Of a stretch of 59,549 bases of DNA, positions 17,341-25,289 are shown piece after piece. Source of the stretch: a virus. Each line of letters opens with the position of its first letter. Positions within the stretch are counted from its first letter, which is position 1. The position numbers and the translations under genes were made by a program. The notes under the pieces were generated by a model. That model saw nothing but the letters and a program-made list of their open reading frames with translations, was not told where the DNA came from and did no database searches. The stretch lies in IMG/VR virus record IMGVR_UViG_3300025668_000006, positions 1 to 59,549 of that record. One strand, given 5' to 3'.

Positions 17341-18179
17341 TACTTAACATCTCCAAATGGGTTACTTTCTGTAAAGTCTAATATGTCATCTGAAACCGTT
17401 GCAGTATCAAAACCTGCTTCAGTATCTAAATCTAAATTATCAGCGTAAACAGATTTTGTTTGTATACTTGTAGCGGCGTCTCCGTCTGTAGTAATATCAT
17501 CAAATTCTTCTTGTATTACATATTGAGGATTACCATTTGCGTCACCTTGTTCTAATTGTAAGAAACCAGAATAAGAAGACTGATTTAGTGTACCATCTTC
17601 AAGTCTAAATTGATATTGTAAACTTGTATCTAATGATAGTCTATCATCTGCTGAATCTATATCACCAATTCCTGTATTAAACTCTTCACTTGAATATTCA
17701 AAAGTTTTACATCTTAATTTGTAAACAGGTAAAGAACCTAATTGAAAGAAAGGCTCTTGGTCTTCAACAAATGAAACTTCAAAAAACTTGTTCATTAAAG
17801 GATAGTAAATTACATCACCTTCGTTAGGTCTACCGTCTACTACCAAGTTTGCAGTATCATCAACTTGTTCTTGGAATCTTCTTTTTGCAATTACAAAAGT
17901 TGTATCGTCTCTTACTTCTAAACCAAACTTACTAATTATTTCTTGTTCGCCTTGGAATCCTTCTACCGTTTCAAAGTACATTTCAACTAGATACGACTCG
18001 TCAAACCTAGACGCAGAGTCTTCGCCTAGAATTAAATCTCTATTGACAAGAGTTCTTGGTAAATAGTAAACAGCGTGACCATAGATTTTTAAATTTTCAA
18101 CGATTAAATCTTCTATTAATCTTTTCTCATTTTGACTACCTATGCCATCGCCGCCTTGAAAGTAATGATTAACGGCCAT
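17340..18179 (-). CDS. 14: Neck protein gp14
   Basis: This 279-residue protein has the gp14 pattern: an N-terminal EKRLIEDLIVENLKIYGHAVYYLPRTLVNRD block (about 19-49), then EMYFETVEGFQGEQEIISKFGLEVRDDTTFVIAKRRF. With gp13 it forms the neck that joins the filled head to the tail. It is slightly longer than T4 gp14 (256) owing to an acidic C-terminal tail. Order gp13-gp14-gp15 is conserved. Confidence 0.94.
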   Translation of the reverse strand: MAVNHYFQGGDGIGSQNEKRLIEDLIVENLKIYGHAVYYLPRTLVNRDLILGEDSASRFDESYLVEMYFETVEGFQGEQEIISKFGLEVRDDTTFVIAKRRFQEQVDDTANLVVDGRPNEGDVIYYPLMNKFFEVSFVEDQEPFFQLGSLPVYKLRCKTFEYSSEEFNTGIGDIDSADDRLSLDTSLQYQFRLEDGTLNQSSYSGFLQLEQGDANGNPQYVIQEEFDDITTDGDAATSIQTKSVYADNLDLDTEAGFDTATVSDDILDFTESNPFGDVK

Positions 18180-18186
18180 TTTATTT

Positions 18187-18993
18187 TTATCCTATTAACA
18201 TTGCTGGGTTTAATTCAAACGAGCTTCTAATTTCTGTTTCTAATTTTTCTACATCTTGTAGTGCTTCAGAATAGATTTGTTGTCCGTTTAATGTAACCCC
18301 ACCAATCATTGCTACTCCATTAAATTTAGAGAGGTTGGCACCCCATTGTTTTTTAACTAATGCAGTTGTGTATCTCTTTAACCAAATGTCATCATATACA
18401 TCTGTATAAGTGTCTGGGTCTAGTTTTCTGTATGCGTCAATAACTAGATACTCACCAACTGCTAAGTCGCTTCCCCAATCCATATCAATGTGTAATTTAT
18501 TGTCGTGTTGATTAAACCTTAATGGTTTTTCACCAACTAGTATATGGTCTAGGAAATCTAATTGTCTCATTACAATATCATAGTTGATAACACTTGTAGA
18601 TGAGAAATCGTAAAGGTCATTTAATCTTAATTGATACCTAACATCAAATAGATTCATACTACCTTTGTTTGAAAAAGGAAAGATGTTTTGTACTCCTACA
18701 ATTGAATCAGGAACAACGATATAACCGTTTCCTGTTTTCCAAGTTGTGGTTACAGAATTTTTTGTAGCACCTTCAGAAGTATCTGTATTAATTCTATTGT
18801 AATCTGCCTGTGTGTATTGATATTTTAAATATACTCTTTTGATACCGTCATAGTGATATTGTTGATAATATTGTATTGCTTCGTCAACTCTATCATCTAC
18901 TTGGTCGTCATCAACATTAATTTCAATAACAGGATGTCCCAATGCTCTCTTTGCATATGAGATAAGTGTCTGTCTAGTGTTAGGTATTGCCAT
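18187..18993 (-). CDS. 13: Neck protein gp13
   Basis: This 268-residue protein has the gp13 lead TRQTLISYAKRALGHPVIEINVDDDQVDDRVDEAIQYYQQYHYDG (about 6-50) and a C-terminal DIWLKRYTTALVKKQWGANLSKF block. It forms the upper neck collar under the portal. It is the first gene of the neck-terminase block and is preceded by an exact late box that overlaps the end of the bilin operon. Confidence 0.94.
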   Translation of the reverse strand: MAIPNTRQTLISYAKRALGHPVIEINVDDDQVDDRVDEAIQYYQQYHYDGIKRVYLKYQYTQADYNRINTDTSEGATKNSVTTTWKTGNGYIVVPDSIVGVQNIFPFSNKGSMNLFDVRYQLRLNDLYDFSSTSVINYDIVMRQLDFLDHILVGEKPLRFNQHDNKLHIDMDWGSDLAVGEYLVIDAYRKLDPDTYTDVYDDIWLKRYTTALVKKQWGANLSKFNGVAMIGGVTLNGQQIYSEALQDVEKLETEIRSSFELNPAMLIG

Positions 18994-19018
18994 AGTTTTA
19001 TTCCTTTATCTTTAGCAA

Positions 19019-19026
19019 TATTTATA
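19019..19026 (-). promoter_or_regulatory. T4-type late promoter box for gp13-14-15 block
   Basis: Exact TATAAATA on the minus strand, 26 bases upstream of the gp13 ATG. It overlaps the TAA stop codon (19022-19024) of the small membrane-protein gene, so the box and the end of the bilin operon share bases. Confidence 0.8.
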
Positions 19027-19222
19027 ATTTTCCGTGAGGGTCGCTATCCCAATTCGTCTCTTTATCGTCTTTTTTATCAAAATACCAACATACTAATGCC
19101 AATAATACCCCTATACCTAACAAACTTTGTATAGTTGTGTCGTATCTTAACATAAACCATAAGATTTCTAAACCATTTGCACCATCAACTATTAACCAAT
19201 CAAGTTCTTCTTTTATGTTCAT
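19022..19222 (-). CDS. Small single-pass membrane protein at end of bilin operon
   Basis: This 66-residue protein has one strong hydrophobic segment at about 32-48 (IQSLLGIGVLLALVCWY), followed by a charged tail (FDKKDDKETNWDSDPHG). The N-terminal half (LDWLIVDGANGLEILWFMLRYD) is amphipathic. There is no signal peptide. Its ATG overlaps the ALA synthase stop in an ATGA arrangement, so it is translated with the bilin genes. It is not recognised by family. A membrane anchor or regulator for the pathway is conceivable but unsupported beyond position. Confidence 0.75.
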   Translation of the reverse strand: MNIKEELDWLIVDGANGLEILWFMLRYDTTIQSLLGIGVLLALVCWYFDKKDDKETNWDSDPHGKL

Positions 19223-20412
19223 TTAGTTCTACCACATCTTCGCATAGCAGATTTAACTTTAACTACCATATCAAATATCATTGTATCTGTATGAAATGGT
19301 GTAGGTGTAAATCTTAATCTTTCAGTACCAACAGCAACCGTAGGATAATTAATAGGTTGTACATAGATACCATCTTTATAAAGTAATTCATCTGAAACTG
19401 CTTTACATTTTTTAGCGTCACCTATAATTACTGGTACAATATGACTATCGTTTTGTAATACTTCTATACCTTGTCTTGTTAATTCTTCTTTTGTTTTTTG
19501 TGCTCGTTCTTGTAGTTTTTCTCTTAATTCAGGATGGTCTTTAACATACTTAATACTTGTTAATGCACCAGCACATAGTACAGGCGATAAACTAGTTGTA
19601 AATATAAACGCACTTGCCATACTTCTAATTGCGTCTATAAACTCTCTCTTTCCACAAATGTAACCTCCCTGTACACCGTAGGCCTTAGCTAATGTTCCAT
19701 TGATAATATCAACATCAACTTTATCTCGTTCACAAATACCAGCACCGTTAGGTCCGTATAAACCAACTCCGTGTACTTCATCAATATAAGATATAGCTTT
19801 ATACTTTTTACATAAATCAGCAATCTCTTTTACAGGTGCAATATCTCCGTCCATACTATACACACTTTCAAATACTACACATTTAGGACCAGGGTTAGAC
19901 ATTAAGATACTTTCTAAATCATCTAAATCATTATGTTTAAATATTTCTTTTTTACATTTACTATGTCTTAATCCTTGTATGATAGAAGAGTGATTTTCGG
20001 CGTCAGAAATAAACAACAAGTCAGGCATAATCTTGCCCATTGTTTCTAAAGTTGTTTGATTAGCATTGTATGCTGAAGTGAATAATAACGCACTTTCTTT
20101 GCCGTGTAATTGAGTTAATTCGTGTTCTAAAGCAATGTGATAGTGAGTTGTGCCGGAGATGTTTCTCGTCCCTCCAGCGCCCGCTCCGCTCGTCTCCAGT
20201 GCTGTTTTCATACTATCTAACACATAGGAATGCTGTCCCATACCTAGATAATCATTTGAACACCAGTTAACTATTTTTTTGATTGAGTATTTTGAATACC
20301 AGATTGCGTTAGGATAACTACCTCTGGTTCGTAGGATATCATTGAATACACGGTATCTACCGTCATCTTTTAATTCTGTTATTACTTGTTTAAACTTGTC
20401 TAAATGTTCCAT
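19219..20412 (-). CDS. hemA: 5-aminolevulinate synthase (Shemin/C4 pathway)
   Basis: This 397-residue PLP enzyme condenses succinyl-CoA and glycine to 5-aminolevulinate, the first tetrapyrrole precursor. Seen in order: CSNDYLGM at 51-58, GAGAGGTRNISGT at 76-88, AENHSSIIQG at 138-147, the cofactor-aspartate block DEVHGVGLYG at 211-220, the PLP lysine K243 in GTLAKAYGVQGGY, and ERLRFTPTP near 364-372. GTLAKAYG separates ALA synthase from related alpha-oxoamine synthases only moderately, but the full length and all blocks fit ALAS. No Cys-Pro heme regulatory motif is present. The ATG at 20412 overlaps the bilin reductase stop by one base; an upstream in-frame start at 20445 would lie inside the reductase and is less likely. 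Confidence 0.93.
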   Translation of the reverse strand: MEHLDKFKQVITELKDDGRYRVFNDILRTRGSYPNAIWYSKYSIKKIVNWCSNDYLGMGQHSYVLDSMKTALETSGAGAGGTRNISGTTHYHIALEHELTQLHGKESALLFTSAYNANQTTLETMGKIMPDLLFISDAENHSSIIQGLRHSKCKKEIFKHNDLDDLESILMSNPGPKCVVFESVYSMDGDIAPVKEIADLCKKYKAISYIDEVHGVGLYGPNGAGICERDKVDVDIINGTLAKAYGVQGGYICGKREFIDAIRSMASAFIFTTSLSPVLCAGALTSIKYVKDHPELREKLQERAQKTKEELTRQGIEVLQNDSHIVPVIIGDAKKCKAVSDELLYKDGIYVQPINYPTVAVGTERLRFTPTPFHTDTMIFDMVVKVKSAMRRCGRTK

Positions 20413-21113
20413 TATTCCACATAAGGAAATAAAGCGTCTGTACAAAATTCTTTTACATCATCTTCAGGTAAACCTAAACTTAACATTACTCTTGGTGTAT
20501 GTGGATTTTCTCTTTGATGTTTTGCGTATCTGTTTTGTGCGTCTTTGATTTCCTGTAAGTCTCCTACTTCTTTGTTTCTTCTTAATAATGTAAAATATAC
20601 TTGTAAGTTTGATTGTGCCATACTTAACGCTTGTGTTAATTCTTTTTCAGTATTAATATTACCAGCCGCAATCATACCTGGACTAAAAATTTTCATTGCC
20701 CAATCAGGTAATGGTCTTGCTTTTGATGGTGTATAATTCTTTGATTCTTTTACAAACCAATCTACCATTGAATGGTCTCTTTTTGCAAGAGGAGAAAAGT
20801 CGTGGAAGAAACCTGTAACCTTTTTTGCACCTGCGATTACATCTAATCCAAATATAGGTGCTTCACTTGTTAGATTAGGAAACACGCAACAATGAAACAT
20901 AAACAAACCTTTTTCGTCTCTAGCGTCAACTACATCTAAATGACATCTTCTTGCTTCAGGTGTTTTCCATACTCTATTAACCCAACCTTCTTCAGGTCTA
21001 TTAAACTTTTTCATTGCAGGTTCAAATATCTCTTCACCTTCTCTTTCAAAATTTGCAATAATACTATGAGTGTGTTGCTCAAGCATTTCCCATATTCTAC
21101 TTCTTCGTTCCAT
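20412..21113 (-). CDS. pcyX: Ferredoxin-dependent bilin reductase, PcyX type
   Basis: This 233-residue protein belongs to the PcyA/PebS/PcyX family that reduces biliverdin IXalpha using ferredoxin. H74 and D91 in FHCC...FGLDV are 17 residues apart, the same spacing as the catalytic His88/Asp105 pair of PcyA. The FxHCxxFP...PIFGxDV block is diagnostic. The N-terminal EARRCHLDVVDARDEKGLFMF also fits. PcyX proteins were found in marine phage metagenomes and make phycoerythrobilin; assignment to PcyX rather than PcyA is from the phage setting and ALAS/HO partners. I chose ATG 21113 because AAGAGG lies 7 bases upstream; a longer start at 21131 has no ribosome-binding site. The gene overlaps heme oxygenase by 17 bases. 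Confidence 0.88.
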   Translation of the reverse strand: MERRSRIWEMLEQHTHSIIANFEREGEEIFEPAMKKFNRPEEGWVNRVWKTPEARRCHLDVVDARDEKGLFMFHCCVFPNLTSEAPIFGLDVIAGAKKVTGFFHDFSPLAKRDHSMVDWFVKESKNYTPSKARPLPDWAMKIFSPGMIAAGNINTEKELTQALSMAQSNLQVYFTLLRRNKEVGDLQEIKDAQNRYAKHQRENPHTPRVMLSLGLPEDDVKEFCTDALFPYVE

Positions 21114-21756
21114 CACCAAACCTCTTTTCATTGTTATTAATAAATGTCATCATTTCTTTAAATAGTTCCGTTGCAAAACTAAAACAAACTCTTGCTTCAT
21201 ATACAACATTATTTACATTTTCTGTAAGTGTACTTGCGTCTGAATACTTTTGAAAACTATCTATCTTTAATCTTAATGCGTCTTTTATTTCTTGTACGCT
21301 TTTATATTTTTGTACACCATCATCAACTTTCTTAAAATTGAAATCATAATAATAATTACGACTTGGTGTCTTTCTTTTAATCATTTGACCACCTGATAAA
21401 TCACCCATATGTCTTACATAGATATGTGCAGCTATTTTTTCAGGATTATCCATTAAATTTTTATTTACATATTCAACATATTTTTTTGTACTTTCACATA
21501 ACCAAGGTTTATGTTTCCAAGTCCATAGTTCATTAAAATCTTTTAAGATTTCAGGTGCTCTTCTTAATTGTGGCATATCATCAAAGAAACCGTCTGCCAT
21601 TGCGACTGCTTCTAATATGTTATATGCTTGATGTTGATTGTAAAGATAAACAGCGTAAACTTCTTCTAATATCTTTCCAGACATTAATACTTTTACAAAG
21701 TGTTGTCTTTCTGCTTCTTTATGATGTTCCCAAGTTAACTCTTTTAATGTTTTCAT
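21097..21756 (-). CDS. ho1: Heme oxygenase (biliverdin-forming)
   Basis: This 219-residue enzyme opens heme to biliverdin, CO and iron. The proximal heme ligand is H12 in TWEHHKEAERQHF, eight residues before F20 as in characterised heme oxygenases. The distal helix carries Y113, R115, G118, D119, G122 and G123 in HIYVRHMGDLSGGQMI, matching the human HO-1 pattern Y134, R136, G139, D140, G143, G144. All catalytic positions are present. Its ATG overlaps the upstream gene stop (ATGA), and no ribosome-binding site is visible, so it relies on translational coupling. Product biliverdin would feed the adjacent PcyX. Confidence 0.95.
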   Translation of the reverse strand: MKTLKELTWEHHKEAERQHFVKVLMSGKILEEVYAVYLYNQHQAYNILEAVAMADGFFDDMPQLRRAPEILKDFNELWTWKHKPWLCESTKKYVEYVNKNLMDNPEKIAAHIYVRHMGDLSGGQMIKRKTPSRNYYYDFNFKKVDDGVQKYKSVQEIKDALRLKIDSFQKYSDASTLTENVNNVVYEARVCFSFATELFKEMMTFINNNEKRFGDGTKK

Positions 21757-22568
21757 CTTTTAGGGGCTTCTTCAAATGTTTTTTCAGTCTCTTTTTTCTT
21801 TTGTTCAAGTTGATGTAAGTCTTCTTTTACAAAACTTTGATAATCTTCTGGCACATCATCTAAATTCATTTCACCTATAAAAATTTGATTTGCCATTAAT
21901 TCTGCTCTTACTTTTTGGTCTTCTGCTTCGTCTCTACTACCACCAGACATATCATTTAAACCTGATTTGTCTTCACCAATTTCTTTAGCAGCAACTTTGA
22001 ATAAAGAAATTCTAGGTAAGACTTCTTCTAAATGTTCGTTGTGTGCTTCTAAATCACCAGACATACCAATTTTAAAGTCCCAATTTAGTTTTATAATGTT
22101 AAGCATTTCGTCTGGTCTACGATTGTATGCTTCTGTAAATTTTTCTGTAAGTCTATCTTTGAGAATTGAAGTACCTTGATTGGTCATTATCTCACTATGA
22201 GAGGCATATAGGTGTGCGAGTAATAAATCTTTATCTTCTTTAACATCTATAATAGAAGTACACCAACTTTGCGTTGCATACATTACAGATGGTTCTACCC
22301 AAGGTTTTGTTATATCATTAGCGTCATAAGGCCATTCTGCTTTCCACGCTTCTTTTAGATTTTCTTTAATACAAATCTCTTCAATACCATCAAGTACACC
22401 TGCGTCTTTGCAATGTCCTTCTATTTGACATACATAGACCCATTGATTGTACAAGTAAGTACCAACAGCTTCTTTGTGTTTAAGTTTCTTGTTTAGATAG
22501 TCGTTAATGAACGGTTGTGATTCAAACTTTTTACGAGCCTGTTCAACAAATTCTTCTATTGCTTTCAT
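21753..22568 (-). CDS. Heme-oxygenase-like protein lacking the heme ligand
   Basis: This 271-residue protein leads the bilin operon. Its first ~140 residues align with the neighbouring heme oxygenase: both have YLYNQ at about 37-42 and an AH(I/L)Y helix (LLAHLYASHSEIMTNQG, 117-132). At the proximal-histidine position it has R12. The distal Y-x-R-x3-D-x2-GG becomes Y121-x-S-x3-I-x3-G, so ordinary heme-oxygenase catalysis is not expected. H119, H124 and E126 could bind a metal. A charged, disordered tail follows (about 205-271). It may be a heme or bilin chaperone, a partner of HO, or a heme-oxygenase-like oxidase. ATG 22568 is chosen because GAGG lies 5 bases upstream; a GTG two codons earlier is possible. 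Confidence 0.8.
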   Translation of the reverse strand: MKAIEEFVEQARKKFESQPFINDYLNKKLKHKEAVGTYLYNQWVYVCQIEGHCKDAGVLDGIEEICIKENLKEAWKAEWPYDANDITKPWVEPSVMYATQSWCTSIIDVKEDKDLLLAHLYASHSEIMTNQGTSILKDRLTEKFTEAYNRRPDEMLNIIKLNWDFKIGMSGDLEAHNEHLEEVLPRISLFKVAAKEIGEDKSGLNDMSGGSRDEAEDQKVRAELMANQIFIGEMNLDDVPEDYQSFVKEDLHQLEQKKKETEKTFEEAPKR

Positions 22569-22618
22569 ATTCACCTCAATTGTTTAATGTAAAAGACCGT
22601 GAAGTCTTAATGTATAAT

Positions 22619-22626
22619 TATTTATA
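22619..22626 (-). promoter_or_regulatory. T4-type late promoter box for the bilin/ALA operon
   Basis: Exact TATAAATA on the minus strand, immediately after the stop codon of the upstream tail-fibre gene and 51 bases before the HO-like ATG. It places the whole five-gene pathway under gp55-dependent late transcription. Confidence 0.82.
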
Positions 22627-24822
22627 TTAGTCTCTAGGACCCAAATGGAAGAAGTAAGAAACTTGGTTTGAGTTTGCACCTTCTGAATAGTAGTCATAGT
22701 TCATAGTTACCGAAGCACCACCATCATAACCAGTCCAGTATACTTGACCTCTTTGGTTAACAGCTCTTGGTATATTTGAAGAACCAGTTCCTGAATAGAA
22801 TAAGTCTGTCCATCTATGTCCACCACCTGGTTGAAATACGATTTTCTTTCTTGTTCTAAACATTTCATTGTCTTCCATACCTTGACCGGTATCGTTTCTA
22901 CCACCGTTGGTAAATTGGTCATTAAAGTTAGTGTCACCACCCATACCTTGCTCGTTGTTTGAATATGGAGCACCACCCCAAATCAATCCTTCGTCATCAA
23001 GTATCATTGGGAAAGAGTACATATAAGAACCATCAGCTCTACTCATACCTACATCACATACATTAACTGCCCATTTAGGACCTTTCATATGTATGAAACT
23101 TCCTGGGTGACCACCTGAAGCATACCAGTATCCATTACTTTCAACTGATTGTCCACGACCACCGTATGTACCATAGTTACCATCGTGTACCCATAGCATA
23201 CCAGTAGTTTTCTGTCTGATATATAACCATTTGTTTTCATCTCCACCACACCAGAAGAAGTCAATGTCTCCATTTAAGAAGTGACCTTCTCTTCTGAACG
23301 AACCAATATGGTGCGTATCTGTGTAACCAGGTGAGCCGATTGGCCAAGCACCTGAAGTTGTGTAACCTGTAAACCACATATAGCCTTCGCCGTCTAATAT
23401 GTGAGTACAAGAGTGTCCACCGTTTGAGTGAGTTGTCTTGTACATTTTAATTCCACCGTATCTGTTCCAGTTGACACCAACTCTTGTTGGGTGTGTGTAG
23501 TAGTAAGTGCCATTTCTGTTTCCTACTCCTAATTCACCGTGTTGGTTATGTCCCCAAGCCCATAGTTGACCGTGTTCGTCTAATGCGTGGAACCACGCCT
23601 CTTCTGAACCTGAAGTCCACATATCAATGATTTGTCTTCCATCAAAGTATGATTGAGGTAATCTAACTGGTCTGGTAACATTGGCACTATAGAAAGCAGT
23701 ACCTGTTGGTCCACCAGAAGTGTCTGTTGAATTGTTTATTGATGGATTACCTAGTCCTAATTGACCGTTGTTATTGTAACCCCAAACCCATACTGAACCG
23801 TCATCACCTAATGCGAAACAAGATGATGTTCCAGCGTCGTGTCCGGCGTCGGACATACCGACTTTAACCATTTTAGTTTGATTGAATGTTTTGCCTATAG
23901 TGTTTCCTTGCCAATCTTGTGTATCATTAGCAGTAACCCTTACACTATAATTTCTATCTGAAGTTTCTGAATTTCCTAAACCGTAGTTTCCATTTTCACC
24001 AGCGGCGTAAACTTCACCATTGTTCATTAACCAGAAAGTTCTATTTTGATTTTTTCTAACTTGTATTACTCTTGGTGCTTTTCCATCAGGTGTAGTCATT
24101 CTACCTGTAGCATTAATATTCCAAGATTGGTTGTCTGTAGAAGCCATCCAATCAGTAAATGTAAATCCTGTAGAAAAGTGTTTTCCAGGTTCGTCATTTC
24201 CAGCAACACCGTCACCTAATCCAGATGAACCAGTTCCTTCAGAAGAACCTACCCACATATCAGAACCATCTGAGCATAGTGTACAAGTTCTATATGTTTG
24301 GTCAGCACTATCTTGTGTGTCAACACCCATATTATATTTCCAACCTAACGGAGCTCGGTTGTTAAATGAAATAACTTCGTTTCTTGTACTCCACTTGTTT
24401 TCGTTAATGTAAACAAGTGCCCAATATTTTGATGGTCTACCATCGTGTTCTTCTACCCAAGTATTACAATATCTTGTTTTTTTCAAACAAAGATAAATCT
24501 TATCGGCAACTTTACACATTTCACCTCTTTCATATTGTCTCCAATACTGCCAAGTTTCAATGTTGTCGTTACCTGCAAGCAATAGCGTCCAGTATCTATT
24601 GTTGTCGGGTCTATATGACCGTCTAACAACCGTAGGCTGATATTGGCCATAAGAGTTCGTATTGACCATAGATTCACTTGAAATAGTAAAGTTATCAGGT
24701 GTCTCTTCTGTACATCTGTATGACTTACCTCTCCAGTAAACTATATCATTCTTATAATACTTCTCTTTATCTTTCCAGTTTCCTTTCCAGGATACTTTAA
24801 AGTTTTGTATATCTAGTGCCAT
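22627..24822 (-). CDS. Tail-fibre protein with RCC1 beta-propeller (731 aa)
   Basis: The N-terminus has the fibre module FKVSWKGNWKDKEKYYKNDIVYWRGKSYRC (about 8-37), shared with the three other large fibre genes. From about 165 onward it holds RCC1-type repeats: VYAAGENGNYGLGN, VWVWGYNNNGQLGLGN, LWAWGHNQHGELGVGN, MWFTGYTTSGAWPIG, LWVHDGNYGTYGG, IWGGAPYSNNEQGMGG and VYWTGYDGG, seven in all, enough for a closed seven-bladed propeller. RCC1-like domains mediate protein or carbohydrate contacts; here receptor binding at the tail is the natural guess. No catalytic residues were recognised. It is the last of the fibre genes before the bilin operon. Confidence 0.82.
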   Translation of the reverse strand: MALDIQNFKVSWKGNWKDKEKYYKNDIVYWRGKSYRCTEETPDNFTISSESMVNTNSYGQYQPTVVRRSYRPDNNRYWTLLLAGNDNIETWQYWRQYERGEMCKVADKIYLCLKKTRYCNTWVEEHDGRPSKYWALVYINENKWSTRNEVISFNNRAPLGWKYNMGVDTQDSADQTYRTCTLCSDGSDMWVGSSEGTGSSGLGDGVAGNDEPGKHFSTGFTFTDWMASTDNQSWNINATGRMTTPDGKAPRVIQVRKNQNRTFWLMNNGEVYAAGENGNYGLGNSETSDRNYSVRVTANDTQDWQGNTIGKTFNQTKMVKVGMSDAGHDAGTSSCFALGDDGSVWVWGYNNNGQLGLGNPSINNSTDTSGGPTGTAFYSANVTRPVRLPQSYFDGRQIIDMWTSGSEEAWFHALDEHGQLWAWGHNQHGELGVGNRNGTYYYTHPTRVGVNWNRYGGIKMYKTTHSNGGHSCTHILDGEGYMWFTGYTTSGAWPIGSPGYTDTHHIGSFRREGHFLNGDIDFFWCGGDENKWLYIRQKTTGMLWVHDGNYGTYGGRGQSVESNGYWYASGGHPGSFIHMKGPKWAVNVCDVGMSRADGSYMYSFPMILDDEGLIWGGAPYSNNEQGMGGDTNFNDQFTNGGRNDTGQGMEDNEMFRTRKKIVFQPGGGHRWTDLFYSGTGSSNIPRAVNQRGQVYWTGYDGGASVTMNYDYYSEGANSNQVSYFFHLGPRD

Positions 24823-24854
24823 TTGCTATTACCTTCTTTTTATTTAATTTGTCT

Positions 24855-25244
24855 TTAGAATCCTAAGTTTGATAGGAATGAAGCTTTAGCAGCTTTGTGA
24901 GTTGCGATTGCAGTTTTAGTTCCTGCAGTATCATCAGCCACATCAGCTAATAAGTCAATCATTGATTTACCATTCATAAATTCGTTATCTAAATTTCCCA
25001 AGCCTTGTGCAACATAGTTTGAAGCAGCTTGTAAACTTGCTTTTTCATCAGCGTCGGTTACAACAGCTACACCGTATACAGAATCATTTGCACCATCAGT
25101 TGTGATAGTAGTATTACCATCATCAATTGAGAAATAAGTTTTTCCACTTAATTCTCCTAAACTGATTGGCGTATCTCCTGTAGGAGCAGTATAGTCGTCA
25201 CCTTGACCGATTCCAGCAGTCATTGAATAAATTACTTTTGCCAT
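24855..25244 (-). CDS. Small protein between two RCC1 fibre genes
   Basis: This 129-residue protein is unidentified. The N-terminal half is beta-rich (KVIYSMTAGIGQGDD, GKTYFSIDDGNTTITTDG) and the C-terminal half is helical and Ala-rich (EKASLQAASNYVAQGL, KTAIATHKAAKASFLSNLGF). It has its own exact late box and lies between two propeller fibres, so it may be a fibre assembly chaperone or an accessory virion subunit. This is position-based inference. Confidence 0.62.
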   Translation of the reverse strand: MAKVIYSMTAGIGQGDDYTAPTGDTPISLGELSGKTYFSIDDGNTTITTDGANDSVYGVAVVTDADEKASLQAASNYVAQGLGNLDNEFMNGKSMIDLLADVADDTAGTKTAIATHKAAKASFLSNLGF

Positions 25245-25281
25245 TTTGTTTTTTCTCCGTTTTCTTTATTTGTTATACTTC

Positions 25282-25289
25282 TATTTATA
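25282..25289 (-). promoter_or_regulatory. T4-type late promoter box
   Basis: Exact TATAAATA on the minus strand, directly abutting the stop codon of the upstream 1367-residue fibre gene and 38-45 bases before the ATG at 25244. Confidence 0.78.

Noticed and set aside
19219-22568. Bilin operon as host chromosomal heme genes at a prophage boundary
   Set aside because: It is flanked on both sides by T4-like structural genes, uses the same late promoter type and has no attachment-site or integrase signal.
22587-22610. Terminator between the RCC1 fibre gene and bilin operon
   Set aside because: The possible stem (AAGAC/GTCTT) is only five base pairs, and there is no T-run; too weak to call, and it lies after the late box inside the operon leader.
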